Origin: Chloranthus sessilifolius
Taxonomy: Eukaryota > Streptophyta > Magnoliopsida > Chloranthales > Chloranthaceae
DNA: 64,000 bases
Direction of reading: 5' to 3'
Assembly (NCBI GenBank): GCA_021018995.1
Contig: CM037597.1
Coordinates: 37,698,936 to 37,762,935 of the forward strand
Made by a program: the position numbers and the translations under genes. The notes under the pieces are model-generated. The model ran no database searches and was not told where the DNA came from. It saw only the letters and a list, made by a program, of their open reading frames with translations. Below, piece after piece: positions 46,652 through 58,281 of this stretch. Position 1 is the stretch's first letter, and each line of letters starts with the position of its first letter.

Positions 46652-47948
46652 ATGCCACCCAAGACTCGCCAAGCCACGGTGAGTGCGGCTCTGAAGAAAC
46701 CCACTTCGGGTTCCTCTTCGCAACAGCCACCAAAGAAACCCCCTACGGGTCCTTCATCGGCACCATCTACGCAGCCACCTCCACCACCCACACGTGAACG
46801 ACCAAATGAATGGTGGTTGGATAAGGATTTCGAACCCGAGTAGATAATTGATCCTAAAACTTTTGCCAAGCGTGATGAGACGCATTGGGTTTTCAATTAC
46901 ATTTCCACCGCCGGCTTAACTGGTATCCTTCACCCATGTAACGACAATTATTACCCTCGAATCGTCCGGCTATTCTACCAGAACATGGAAATCATTAAGG
47001 ACCCAACCATCTTAAAGACTAAAATCGATAATCGGCCCTATACCTTCACTTTTGATGATGTGGCCGATGCGTTGGAATGCTTCCACACGTATAACCATGA
47101 AGATATAGCTTTAGCTGAGCCTTTTCCAAAGGCATTAGACTATGAATATATCGCAGCTAAGATGACCCATGGCCGAACGGGTTCGGGCCACTCTATTAAA
47201 CGGGTTGATTTACCCCGTGAGCTCTAGATGCTTGACTCCATCATCCACTGTAATTTGTACCCGTTACGCTATAAAACCGAAAGAGTAGGTGAGGTCCAAA
47301 TGGCACTCTTTGCGGATTTTAATGGACGATGGTTCAACCGAAAGAGTAGGTGAGGTCCAAATGGTTTTGGAGGGAATGAAGTATGCCCGAAAGAAAATGT
47401 TGCCTAATGTTAAGAAATCCATTGACGACATGCCATATGCGAGACTCATTTCCCTTATGGTAGAGGATTACGCGGGTGACGATACCTACACCCTCTCCCC
47501 AAATGAATTTAAACTAACGGGAAATATACAACAATTCACTATGGTTGACTGAAACCGGACGTACGTCAAGCTAGTTAAGAAGCCGCAAGCTGAAGTACCA
47601 CCACAACCGGAACCCCAGCCTCAAGACCAGCCACCACATGCCACCCCAGTTTATGATGACGCTGCTGCTCATATTCCACCACAGCAGCCTATTGGTCACC
47701 ATGCTCAAGAGCACGTACCACCGCCCCATCAGGATGTTCCTACCCCAACTATTGCAGACGTTTACGCTTTGTTGGAAGCCAACACGCATCAAATGGCGGA
47801 GAATAATCGCCTCCTCAACCGCCGGTTGGATTACTATGACGCCCTGCATGCCGAGATGATGCGTTTCATGTATCCCAACGACTATCTTCAGCGCATGGCA
47901 GCCGCACAGGCTTGGTTTCCAGGACCGTCGACTTCGGGTGCGGGATAA
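46652..47948 (+). pseudogene. Element 4 accessory ORF (fossil), plant transposon protein-like
   Basis: Starts MPPKTRQATVSAALKKPTSG, matching the MPPKTR start of element 5. The core shows ERPNEWWLDKDFE, HPCNDNYYPRIVRLFYQNME, YTFTFDDVADALECF, RTGSGHSIKRVDLP and MPYARLISLMVEDYAGDDTY. The C-terminal helix reads TIADVYALLEANTHQMAENN and ends near FMYPNDYLQR. It is the most diverged of the four accessory ORFs, and its element has the odd palindrome type. Broken in a few places. Function unknown. Confidence 0.75.
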
Positions 47949-48388
47949 CATGATGATGACGGCGTTCCGCCTAGCTACGAGGAATCTTGAGGGCTGTCAT
48001 AGTTGAGGGCTGATTGTGGATGTTCTATTTTTCTTTGAAAGTACCTTTTTGGGCTGTAAGTTTTGAACACATTGTAAATTTAAAACAAGTACCCGAGGAC
48101 GTATTTCCTCTAGAACAATCGTGGCATGGTTGCCACTTCGCACCTTGTGCATTTTTGTTTTATATATATGTTTTTGGTGTTTAATTCTATGCCATGTTTA
48201 GTTGTAAGTGATACTCTATCAGTTACCTGTGCAGCTGTTTATTAACTGCTTGCACTTCTTTTCGATGGGGTGCTTGCACCGGTTTTTATTATGCTGTGAC
48301 TATGGATGACCTATGCAGTGTGAGGGCACCCATGCCGAGGTGTGAGGGGGGAAGGCCCTCAGTATAATTTTTGGGGACAAAAATTCCC
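47949..48388 (+). other. Element 4 spacer after the accessory ORF
   Basis: No gene seen. It ends in ATTCCCAAGGAGGGGAGAA, the start of the polypurine tract. Confidence 0.5.
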
Positions 48389-48401
48389 AAGGAGGGGAGA
48401 A
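48389..48401 (+). other. Element 4 polypurine tract
   Basis: AAGGAGGGGAGAA directly before the 3' LTR start TGTAATGTCCC. Confidence 0.88.
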
Positions 48402-50809
48402 TGTAATGTCCCAAAAATTTCATACTTAAATAGTGCACCTCGGGATGCGGACCAACTGATCAGGTGTTTGACCGGGTCAACATTGACTCGGTTGACTTAG
48501 TTGTACATAGGGAGATGATAGAGTTAAGTGGAACAAGGGTGATTAGTAGGATGTGTGAGTACATACACTTAGTTAGTTGTATATGCTTTACAACAAATTG
48601 TAAAGGTATAGGTTATAAGGAGTAAAGGAGGAGTTATTTCTTTTTGAATGTAGAGAAGAGTTAAGAGAGAAAGAGAGATAGTGAATGAGGGGATGATTGT
48701 GCTAAAATAAATGGAGTGCAATGAATGCAAACAGGTGACCTTGGCTCGCAAAGTCTAACGGATCGCGCTCAGGATCGATGAGAGATTTAGGTTGGAGGGT
48801 TTGGGAAACCCTAGTGAGCTAAGGCTAGGGATCAAAGGAGCAATTGGTTAAAGGTGAGCTGAATCTTTCTTATTTAATCACTTAGATTAGTGTAGATTAA
48901 TTAACTGTATATATATATATATGAGAAATTGATGAAGACTTGGAAGGGGTGGATGAGTTGAAGAAGTGATGAACTCGATCCAAAGCTGAGAATAGGCAAA
49001 TTCGTTCAAACGAAATGAGAAATCGTTCGAACGAATTTGGCCTGAGGAGATGAATTGAAAAAAGAAAGAGGTTTCTGAGCGAATCGTTCGAACGAAATAT
49101 AAATTCTTTCGATCGATTTTGGAAACCGTTCGAACGAAATAAAAAATCGTTCGAACGATTTTGCTTGGGAGAAAACAAGGTATATGGAGAATTCGTTCGA
49201 ACGAAATAAAAATCGTTCGAACGATATAGAATTTCGTTCGAACGATTTTGAGAATCGTTCGAACGATTTTAAATCGTTCAATCGATTTGAGTGAATTTGG
49301 GTTTTGAATCTATTTTTAAATTGTAAATTATGAATAGATGAACATGGGCTTCACGAACCAATGCTTAAGCACTATTGTGATGTTCTATATGTGATGATCA
49401 TGCCTAGGTTAAATTAGACCATTGGATTGCTAGTAGTAGAGAGTCCGAAGATTCGAGATGCATTGAGGTAGGGGAATATCTAAACTAGTACACTTAATTA
49501 CAAATCATGTACATAGTGATAGAGTAGTGATGCATGTTCCTTTTCAAACTGTTATAAATGTAAAGAATAGTTCTGATGATAACGGTATGCATGTGTGTAC
49601 AAAAGAATGAGGAAAGATAACAAATAAAAGAGTTAAGCCATCCCAGGGATGGATAAGTACGTGAGCATCGCAGAGGTGCATCAGATCACATGACATCCCA
49701 GGGATGTGTGGTGGATGTAAAGGTCCACAATATGAAATAAAATAGGAATGTGTCTACACAGGCTGTGAGTTACTATGTATTAGCACAATCACACGGTGAA
49801 TAACTATATGTATTGCACAATTTGATTTAAGGTTTAGAGAATACCCAACCGACGCAGCGGGATAACCGTGACTGACTCGGCAAGATATCCATGACCGGTA
49901 CGGCGGCCAATCCGTACACCAGCAGACATCCCAGGGATGTGTAATAGTAGTATGCCCATTGCCTACGAGATAGGGGCGAGGACAATTCTATGAAAAATAG
50001 TCTAATTAGACGACGATGGAGGGTATTCCATCGGGGCTCGATGCTATATTGTTCGAGGATTATTTAAGTTAAGATTTAAGTCATGGTCTCAGCCTGGTTG
50101 AAACTAAGGGAAGCTAGTAGTCATTGTAAAATACATGAGTAGAGAAATAAATGCAGTCAAACTATTTTATCGCATCTTAAATTTACTTTTCAAGAAATGA
50201 CATATCTATGAGTTCATGTTTTATTCCTGTCATGAGATATATGTTTGTAAGAGGGATATACTTGTTGTGATATTGCCCCTATTGAGCTAGGATGTAGCTC
50301 ACCCTTGACTATATGTCACAGGTGACAATTTAGGAATTGATGATGATTTAGGAGTTGCTACCGGCGAGGGCGATCCCGGAGATTCAAAGTACTTTCCAAG
50401 GGAGGAGTCTGAGCCTCCTTCGGAGAGATTCTTCTAGAAGATTTGCTGCATACTTTGATAGTGTTTTGTAAGGAGAGAGAGATTTATGGCTTGGTACGTC
50501 CAACCTTATTTTGAAAGAGTAAATACATCTGTAATATTTTTTTATCGAACCATTGAGAGTGACCGTAGCTAAGGCACTGATGGTTCGGGTTGGTTCTTTC
50601 GTTCATGCAAAGTCATGAAATTTGAACTATCTTTTGGATTGGTATTTTGGATTAGAGTATAGTAGAATTTGTGATTTATTTTACATTAATTTTGTGTTTT
50701 CATGTGTGAATGGGATGTACCAAGTGTTCCACACGTACATTATGGGGCACAGCCTCGAGGGCTGTGCCGATGGCACGGGTTTCGGGGTGTCGAAATCTGA
50801 GCTGTCACA
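48402..50809 (+). repeat. Element 4 3' LTR
   Basis: 2408 bases. Includes the array (about 48998-49290), dyads CATCCCAGGGATG near 49642 and 49694, the GAGCTA/TAGCTC hairpin (50284-50300), and a perfect nine-pair hairpin GGCACAGCC/GGCTGTGCC (50746-50768). Confidence 0.93.
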
Positions 50810-50814
50810 AATAT

Positions 50815-51246
50815 GGTGGTGATAGTTCTCACGTGTTCAACAATAGGAACAATAGTAGGAAAGCTTCTATTTTTGGAAAATCGTAAATAGCAATTTCTTT
50901 CTTTCATAGCTTCTTTTCTGGAAAATCGTAAAACATGATTTTCTATTTTCAGTAGGCTTCCTCATAGTTGACGATTTTCTAAATTACGTTTTTTCACTTT
51001 TCTCTTTTTTGTCTCTTTTGAAGAATCGTAAATTACGATTTTCTGACTTTCAGTAGCGACAAATCGTCTTTTTCGCTCAATCATTTTTCTTAGTACTTTT
51101 TAAGTTCATTTTGACAAAGATTAATACTAAAGCTATAATTTACTGCTTATCTCTAATATCTATACATCAGTAACTCGTTAATAGCAAACTATGTCCTAAC
51201 ATCACTAAGTTAAGGGTGATAAAATAGTAAATTATGTGACTGATCA
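50815..51246 (-). repeat. Element 3 5' LTR, second part
   Basis: Matches the distal part of 27748-29221, ending ACTGATCA like the intact copy. CTGTA follows. Confidence 0.9.
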
Positions 51247-51251
51247 CTGTA

Positions 51252-52660
51252 CTATCTATTTACACTAGTATGAAGAAATAAAAGACGAATGTTATTTCTG
51301 CTTAGTTCATGCCTTGTGTCTATAATGCATGCTTATATCACCTGAATATAAATTTTGTTGTAATTCCATATGATTTATGATTTTCTGTAATTAGGCAATT
51401 ATGGAGCAGAATAAGAGGGTGAAACATGGTCTCCATCCTATGAATCGAACCAATCACCGATATGATCATGGAAAAACCAACGAGAGCTATATTTTGAATC
51501 GTTGCTAACCATTAAAAATAGGGTGATGTATTTTTCACGGGTTGTGTAGGCATATGTAGTGCCATAGTCGAAGATTAGGAATCAAAAATAAAAAGGGATA
51601 ATTAGCTTAGATGGTATTGGGATGAAACCTTTTTTGGGGTTTATACTCAGACAATAAGTTATACCTATTTAGGATGGCACGGATTAGAACTCCCACACTT
51701 TACAATCTGTGAACTTATTTCTCATTAATCAGTGAAATTACAAGTTGTTTGTTGAAATTGCAATCTCGAGCTCCTAAATCTATCAACCAACCATTGTTCA
51801 TCATCTTGATCGGCGTGCCAACCCCTCGCGCTAGCACATCATCCATTTCCCAACCTCGGATTACCAAAATCATCTGATAACCATATCTCCCGCTTCAAAA
51901 TCCGAGACAAATAAACTAAAGTAGTGCAAAAAAGAAGGTATAAGAGACTCCTTTTGAACCTATTTTACCTGTTGAATATATATATCACCATCAGTTTGGG
52001 TATGTAAATTCGAGTATTTATTAGGGAAACTATCATTACCATTTCACCACCTACATATGAATCATTTTTGTGTCAATTCATGGAATACAATCCCAAATGT
52101 AAAGTGTGGCTTTAAGATGCACTACAGGTTATACCTCATTCAACAATGGTTGGGCCTAAAAAATATCAAAACTAACCTCAAACGTAGCCGTATCATGGTT
52201 TCAAATGAATAACTAATATGGACGAAACAATGATAGGGCCGGTTTCCCATATATGTACAAATAACTACTAACGAATCCTTTAGTAACAACGCCACCCACT
52301 CTTCAAGTAACCCGATATGTATGACCACTCTTATTGTAGTTTAATTCCCATACCCTATCGCATCAATAACAGTAACTCACATCTAAATATGCGTACCTCT
52401 TTCATTACAGTGCAGAGAAGAAGCAACCTAATTTAGTGGTTCGCACACTTCCGTAAGATCTCTGAAGCAATCCTCATCCGAAAGTAATTAATGTCCCCCT
52501 ATTAACATACCCGCAAAATTATTGTTCATCAAAGCAAGACATGTCATTATAGTATAATGTTAGGGAAGTGCAAAATTAATGAATAAAAAGGGGAGTCAAC
52601 GATATTGTTGTAGCTTAAGGGAAATAAGAAAATATGAAATAAGTAGCGGAATATTCGTAC
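51252..52660. other. Host DNA between element 3 and the protease gene
   Basis: Mostly without clear coding signal. One acceptor-like TGTAATTAG (51385-51393) is followed by a 35-codon plus-strand frame at 51401-51508 (MEQNKRVKHGLHPMNRTNHR and on), basic and unrecognised; it could be a terminal exon of the split plus-strand host gene. Downstream parts could be the 3' end of the minus-strand protease gene, but I could not place its last exon. Confidence 0.3.
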
Positions 52661-54149
52661 CTGGTAGAAGTCGAAATTTAAGTTTCGGGCCAAATAGTCT
52701 ACATATTGTATGACAAAAATTCCACAATCATGTCCATTTACTTGTTTCGAAATATTTTCATGGGGTATGAAGGGCCAAGCTGATATGTCAAACAAACCAT
52801 TTCCAAAATGGGCAAGCACTCTTGGCATTCTACAAAGGTATTCAATTTTCACATGTAAATTCTCTAGATGCAGGAAATAGTCGTCAAACCGGCCAAAAAT
52901 AAAGTTATAGAGATGTCTACTCACCACAATATCCATTTCATTGCGATACATGTCCATACAATCGTTGTAGTATGGGTCCAAAACTTCAACCTTACACTCT
53001 TTCATATATATTATGAAAAACGCCCAGTGCTCCTCTCGCATAATTGGGAAACATACCTAGAACAAAAAATAATTAGTAAATTCCAGCGCATATATTATAT
53101 ATGATTAAAAATTTACCCTATCATAATTGTCGATCTTGTATCCTATTCTTCCTCGGTCACAGTGATTGACAAGATCACTGTTTGAGCGAATAGGAAATTG
53201 CAATGGTAGGGCGCCATCTAGGACATCCAATTTTTTGTGAGTTTCTCCACGTTATGTAGTTTTCCGATAAGTGTACCAACAAATCCTATACGTTATCTCA
53301 AGACATGTACATGAGTTGGGACAAATAAAATAAAACATTCCGTCAAATGATAACAGCAAATAGGTGATTTTGGTGTCCTCACAAGGTAGTATGTTGGGAG
53401 AAAATGACATATCGAATACTTTTCGGGATGGCAGTCTTCCCGGCTCTTAAATTATTGAAATTGCGCATTTATCACCTAAATGAGATAATTTGGAGAAGAA
53501 AAGTCAATGTTGCTCAATATCAATGCATTGAAATATATAGTAAAGAAGAAGCTTAACATGGTCAATTACCGCGCCTACAACATGCGCGGAAGGCTTTAGT
53601 GACTTCAGAAACTTAACATTGAAGAACCTAATTCCTTTTGCATCAATGACTTTCCTGATACATATAAATATTAACATTCATATCCGTATAAAGCTACGAC
53701 ATAAAATGACTATTGTTTGATAGACTTCTCTTACTCATCATCCGGGTCATTCCAATAAGATAGAACATTTGCTACATCCTCAGAAGAAAGTGGTTCTTTG
53801 GGCTTGTGAAAATCATCAAGCGCACCCTGCGAAAATTAATGCAACAAATGCCAATGCCAGATGCGAATTATGATACTCATAAAACTACTGAAACAACTTC
53901 AAAGTATAAAGTTCGACACCGTAAAAGTTACTTAAACCCCATCGTGTCTTCTATTATCCATTCTCGACTTCTTTGCAGATGATGGTCCACCTTCTTTTTT
54001 AACAGTCGGTAAACTTGTAGTACGCTTCACTCTAGTAACTGATTTGGATTCCTAAACATAACAAATGAACATTACTATGGACACAGATTCAAAAATTAAT
54101 TACTTTGACAACTATAACATATGATAAATTACCTCTTCCACAGATGAAG
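52661..54149 (-). CDS. Ulp1-like (C48) cysteine protease gene, partial, cut by element 5
   Basis: C48 proteases cut SUMO or related ubiquitin-like tags from proteins; in plants many copies come from transposons. Exons on the minus strand: 54133-54149 (truncated), 53938-54051, 53735-53826, 53570-53654, probably 53383-53443, 53117 to about 53210, and 52661-53056, with GT/AG borders. Frames agree across the first four junctions. Early exons are Lys/Arg-rich. The protease part starts with RFFNVKFLKSLKPS and ends with the triad: His in MREEHWAFF, Asp in VEVLDPYYND, Cys in QVNGHDCGIF with its upstream Gln. Catalytic residues are all present. The 5' part is beyond element 5 and the last exon is unplaced. 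Host gene versus MULE-borne copy cannot be decided here. Confidence 0.7.
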
Positions 54150-56643
54150 TGTAATAGCCCGAAAAATCACGCTAAACTATGACCTCGGGATCCGTGCCCG
54201 ATCGGTCATAGGTTTAACCAAATAGAAGTTCAATAGTTAGCATAGAGTGTAATGAGCGGATGTGATGTGATAGTTTGCGTAGCTATGTGGGGTGTGTTGT
54301 AAATCTGAAGTCACATACACCTATCGAGGTGCATGTGCTCAACACACAAGCTGGGGGAAGGATAAAAGGGTTTAATAACCCTAAAATCCTGGAAATTGGT
54401 TGTTGAAGGAGTAAAGAAGAGAGAGAGAGAAGTGAGAGGTTAAGCAAGCATAGTTGATGCAAGGAGTAAATGCTAGTTGAGGAAGGGGGATTCGAGCAAT
54501 AAACGTCGGATTCGACGCGAGGGATCCGCTAGAAGCAAAGCTGGAACCCTAGCCTTCCAACCACTTGATTTGAAATCAATTTGAGATTGATTCAAGGTAA
54601 ATTTTTATGAATAAAATGCATAGATTGTAGAGGTTAGATTGTAGTTGAAAATGGTTTAAATCATAGGAAAATGGTTTAGAAAAATAGAGGAAAAAGTGTG
54701 GAAAAAGATTGAGAAGAACAGCCAAGAGGGGGCTGAATCTGACAATTTCGATTAATCAAAATTGGGTTTCGATTAATCGAAATTGGCCAAGAAGTTGAAA
54801 AGTCAGTGGACCCCGATTTTGATTAATCGAATTGGAGTTCGATTAATCGACTTTGGATTTCGATTAATCGATTTGGGTATCGATTAATCGATCGAACCTC
54901 CAAAGGACCCTGTAATGGAGGAAATGACTTGTGGAAAATCGACTAATCGAAATGGGATTTCGATTAATCGATTTCAATTTTCGATTAATCGATTTGGGAT
55001 CGATTAATCGATTTTAGGAACTCGATTACTCGAATTGAGAATCGACTTGGCTGAACAGAGAATGAAAATCTCGATTAATCGATTTGAGAATCATTAATCG
55101 ATATTGACTTTCGATTAATCGATTTTGGAAATTGATTAATCGAATCAGATTCGATTAATCGATTCTGGAGTTCGATTAATCGACTGAGATAAATTATGTT
55201 AACTTTTGAGTTTGACTTTAAGCTTCATGGAGGGTCTTGGACCTCCTTTATTGCATCTTTAGTGATGTGTTTCACTTGTTATGTGGTACCATAGGTGGTA
55301 CATGTGAACTAGTGCACAAGGAGCCACGTGGGACCTTGATGCATTGAACGAACGAAGACTTGAGGTAGGGAACACCTTGAACATGTACTTTATTTTACAA
55401 GAGCATGTATGTAATGATATAGAATTCAATTCAGATGTTTTATTGCTTAAGGATTGTGAAAAGTGTGTGTGTGTGACATCCATAAGAGTAATTATAATGA
55501 GCCATCCCCAGGGGATGATAAAGTAAAGAGATAAGAGCATCAGGTGTGATGCAAGTAAGTGGATACATCCCAGGGATGTATCCAAGATTGAATCATGTTT
55601 GATAGGGCCTAACTGATATAAGATAGCACACTTACAAGGTAAATAACTATATGTAAGGCACCGATATTTTTGTTATTTGAGGTTTGATAGGGTACCCCAC
55701 CGATGTGGCGGGATATCCACGACTGACACGGCAGGATATCCGTGACCGATACGGCGGCGAAACCGTAGGCCAGTGCGGAGGCTTATCCGTACACAGTAAG
55801 CACACCCCAGGGGTGTTGATTTGAGACAAGTGGAACCCCGCCACCAATCCCCAGGGGAAAGGGGCTTGGGTACTATATGGTATTCCTAGGGAATACTTTA
55901 AAAGTGTCTATATAGATGACGATGAAGGGAATCTCATCGGGGCTTGATGCTATATTGTTCGGGGACTACTTAAGTTGAAAGTTTAAGTTTTGCTTTAGGC
56001 CTTTTCAGCATCATTCATGAATAAATGAAAACATAAGTAATTAACAGTAAAATGAAATGCTTTTTAACTGTTTTCATCAATAACTGCATAGACACATCAT
56101 GCATGGCATATCATGGAATATATGTGAGTAATAATTTATATGTTCAACTGTGTTTTATTCCCTATTGAGCTAGGATGTAGCTCACCCTATAGACTATACA
56201 TCGCAGGTCCACTACTAGCAGGTTAGGCGGGAGGCGACCGATGAGTGGGACCTTTGACCGTAGAAGAGTTGGAGCCACCTCCTGAGGACTTCTTCTAGAG
56301 GACTCCGTTGTGTCACTTTGAGGGCTTTTAAGAGAGATTAGTACGGCTTGGTATGTCAAGCCTTGTTTTGTTTAAATCATGTATATATTGAGTTAGGATT
56401 ATTCTTTTGGGACGAACCATCCGTGATGATTGCTATCATCGATGGTTCGGATCGGTTCTCCATTCATGCAGAGGCATGAGGGTAGAACTGTCTTTTGGAG
56501 AATTACTTAATATAGATTTAAATTTCGCAGCTCCTTTATTGTTTCATTTTATGCTTGATATGCCAATGTTCCGTGCTTAGCTACGGTCAAGATGATCGTG
56601 CTGATGGCACGGGTTTCGGGGTGCCAAAATCCGGGCCGTCACA
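54150..56643 (+). repeat. Element 5 5' LTR
   Basis: 2494 bases, TGTAATAGCC to CGTCACA. It holds the palindrome array (about 54745-55190), dyads CATCCCCAGGGGATG (55503-55517), CATCCCAGGGATG (55566-55578) and CACCCCAGGGGTG (55803-55815), the GAGCTA/TAGCTC hairpin (56167-56183), and hairpins at 56345-56362, 56413-56449 and 56463-56480. Confidence 0.93.
54745..55190. repeat. Palindrome array in element 5 5' LTR
   Basis: Around eighteen TCGATTAATCGA copies and variants, most of them exact on at least ten of twelve bases. Confidence 0.88.
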
Positions 56644-56645
56644 GT

Positions 56646-56658
56646 TGGTATCAAAGCA
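56646..56658 (+). other. Element 5 primer binding site
   Basis: TGGTATCAAAGCA, complementary to the initiator-Met tRNA end apart from one base, two bases after the LTR. Confidence 0.9.
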
Positions 56659-56746
56659 TTTTCTTTTAGCAATTCTGGCAATTGTTCTTTGGGTCAGAAC
56701 ATAGGGACTTCTGCTAACGAAACTTTAGTTTCAAATGCAGCCGCAA

Positions 56747-58126
56747 ATGTCATCTAGAGGAAGAGGCCGACCAAGGGGAGGCCAGCAGAGGAGTCTACGT
56801 AGTGGAGATGATTACATCTCTCCTACAAATAGAGTGCCTTTAGGAGGTACTGAGGCCCCAGGGGGCAGTGGTAGTAGACAACATGATGAAGAGGATCGAG
56901 ATCGTCAGGATCAAGATCTAAGAGAGCAAGAGAGACAGGAAGATAGAGAGGAGCGACAAAGGATGATGCACACAATGGAGACTATGGCAGCTGCCATGGC
57001 ACAACAAGCCGCATCCTTTGCAGCTCATGCGTCAAGAGAACAGCAGCCACCTACACCACCATGGGACTACGCCTGTGTGCCCTCATCTTTTACAGAGTTT
57101 AGGAGGATCAGACCTCCTTCATTTTCTGGGAAGGCAGACACCATGGCCGCTGAGAACTGGTTGATGGAGATGGAGAAATTCCTTAGCGTGCTAACATGCA
57201 CGAAAGATGAGAGTGTGAGATGGGCAGCTTATATGTTGGATGGGGAGGCTGGGCCTTGGTGGAAGTCCGTGATACGGACTCGGGCTCAGGAGACCCCAGA
57301 GTTGCCTTGGACTTGGGAGGAGTTTGTTGAGGAGTTCAACAAACAATATTTTCCGGAAGTGGTGAGGAACCAGCTTGAGATACAATTTTTGCAGTTAATG
57401 TAAGGGAGAATGACAGTGAGAGAATATGGGGTAGAGTTTCTACGACTTGCCCGTTTTGCTCCGGATTACGTCGCTACTGAAGTGATGAAGTCCAAGAGGT
57501 TTCAGCAAGGTTTGAAGCCTGAAGTTAGGGGAGGCGTAGCTCCATTTCAGCTGAGGACCTATGAAGAGGTCATGAGTAAGGCATTGGTTGTGGAAGAAGA
57601 AAATACAAATAGATATAGACAGAGAGAGCAGCAGAGAGGAGGAAATGAACAAGGAAGGACGGGGGCCTACGAACCGATGAACAAAAAGCCGAGGTTCGTA
57701 GCCCAAAATCAGAGACCACAGTTTCAGGGAGGTTTTGGAAGGCCGGCGCAACAACAACACCAATAGAGGTTTCCATTACTTGCGTCGGGGAGACCTTTTC
57801 GCTATGAGAGCCCTGCCATGTCTACTGGCGCCACTATCACACAGGGTTCTCGTACTGTTTCTTCCGCACCTCGGGAGACTTGCGCAAAGTGTGGCAAGCC
57901 TCATAGGACGGTGGATTGTAGATTGGGAACTAGGGGTTGTTTTCGATGTGGCAAGGTGGGCCACTTGATCAAGGATTGCCCCGAGGCGGATAAAAGAAAG
58001 ACGGTTTCAGTTGCAGCGCCACGACCCATTCAAGCAAGGAAGCCGATCGTTCAGGGGAGGGCCTATGCAGTCACTGCTCAGGAAGCAGGGAACGTGCATG
58101 ATGTCATCCAAGGTGAAACTCGTTAA
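56747..58126 (+). pseudogene. gag: Element 5 gag, nearly whole
   Basis: ATG 56747 gives MSSRGRGRPRGGQQ. Then a Glu/Arg/Gln-rich segment, METMAAAMAQQAASFAAH, the Gag domain (FRRIRPPSFSGKADTMAAEN, WAAYMLDGEAGPWWKS, EFNKQYFPEVVR, VREYGVEFLRLARFAP), a basic linker, and two knuckles CAKCGKPHRTVDC and CFRCGKVGHLIKDC. Length is about 460 codons, as in the other copies. It would form the particle shell. Broken perhaps twice. Confidence 0.9.
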
Positions 58127-58281
58127 AATTAAAGAAAATTTTTCATTTCATTAGAATTTTAGATAGAGAAGGAGCATCCATTAGAAATGGTATAGATTCT
58201 TTTCTCAATACAAAAAGCTGTATGTGAATTAGGGGTGTAAATTGACGTGTAAATTATTGTATGTATGTATGTATGCTATAG
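58113..58281 (+). other. Intron-like interval between gag and pol, element 5
   Basis: 169 bases with borders CCAAG/GTGAAA and GCTATAG/GTACT, AT-rich, matching elements 1 and 2. The gag stop falls inside the interval, so retained or removed forms would give different products. Confidence 0.5.

Larger units (their letters stand above)
38458..50809 (+). mobile_element. Element 4: Tekay-like LTR retrotransposon nested in an element 3 LTR
   Basis: 12,352 bases with LTRs at 38458-40631 and 48402-50809, Met-type primer site, gag, pol, a palindrome array of TTCGAACGAA type, accessory ORF and polypurine tract. The target duplication is GATAT (38453-38457) and AATAT (50810-50814). LTRs differ by only about 2 percent where aligned by eye, although their lengths differ by some 235 bases. 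It is younger than element 3, as nesting requires. Coding parts have about five or six breaks; gag looks whole. Confidence 0.94.
27748..51246 (-). mobile_element. Element 3: Athila/Tat-type gag-only LTR element with two nested insertions
   Basis: LTRs start TGACTT and end CTGATCA on the plus strand. The left (3') LTR is 27748-29221. The right (5') LTR is 37419-38457 plus 50815-51246, split by element 4. A GGTGCCGC-type primer site, gag, and a PPT lie between them on the minus strand; no reverse transcriptase or integrase was found. With a solo LTR and element 4 removed it is about 7.6 kb. The LTRs differ by roughly 7 percent over 200 bases by eye, making it the oldest of the dated elements. 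It must have depended on proteins from relatives. Confidence 0.88.

Noticed and set aside
54150-56643. Reading the palindrome-rich LTR as a satellite or centromere repeat
   Set aside because: Ends, primer site and downstream gag show that it is an LTR; the palindromes are a part of it.
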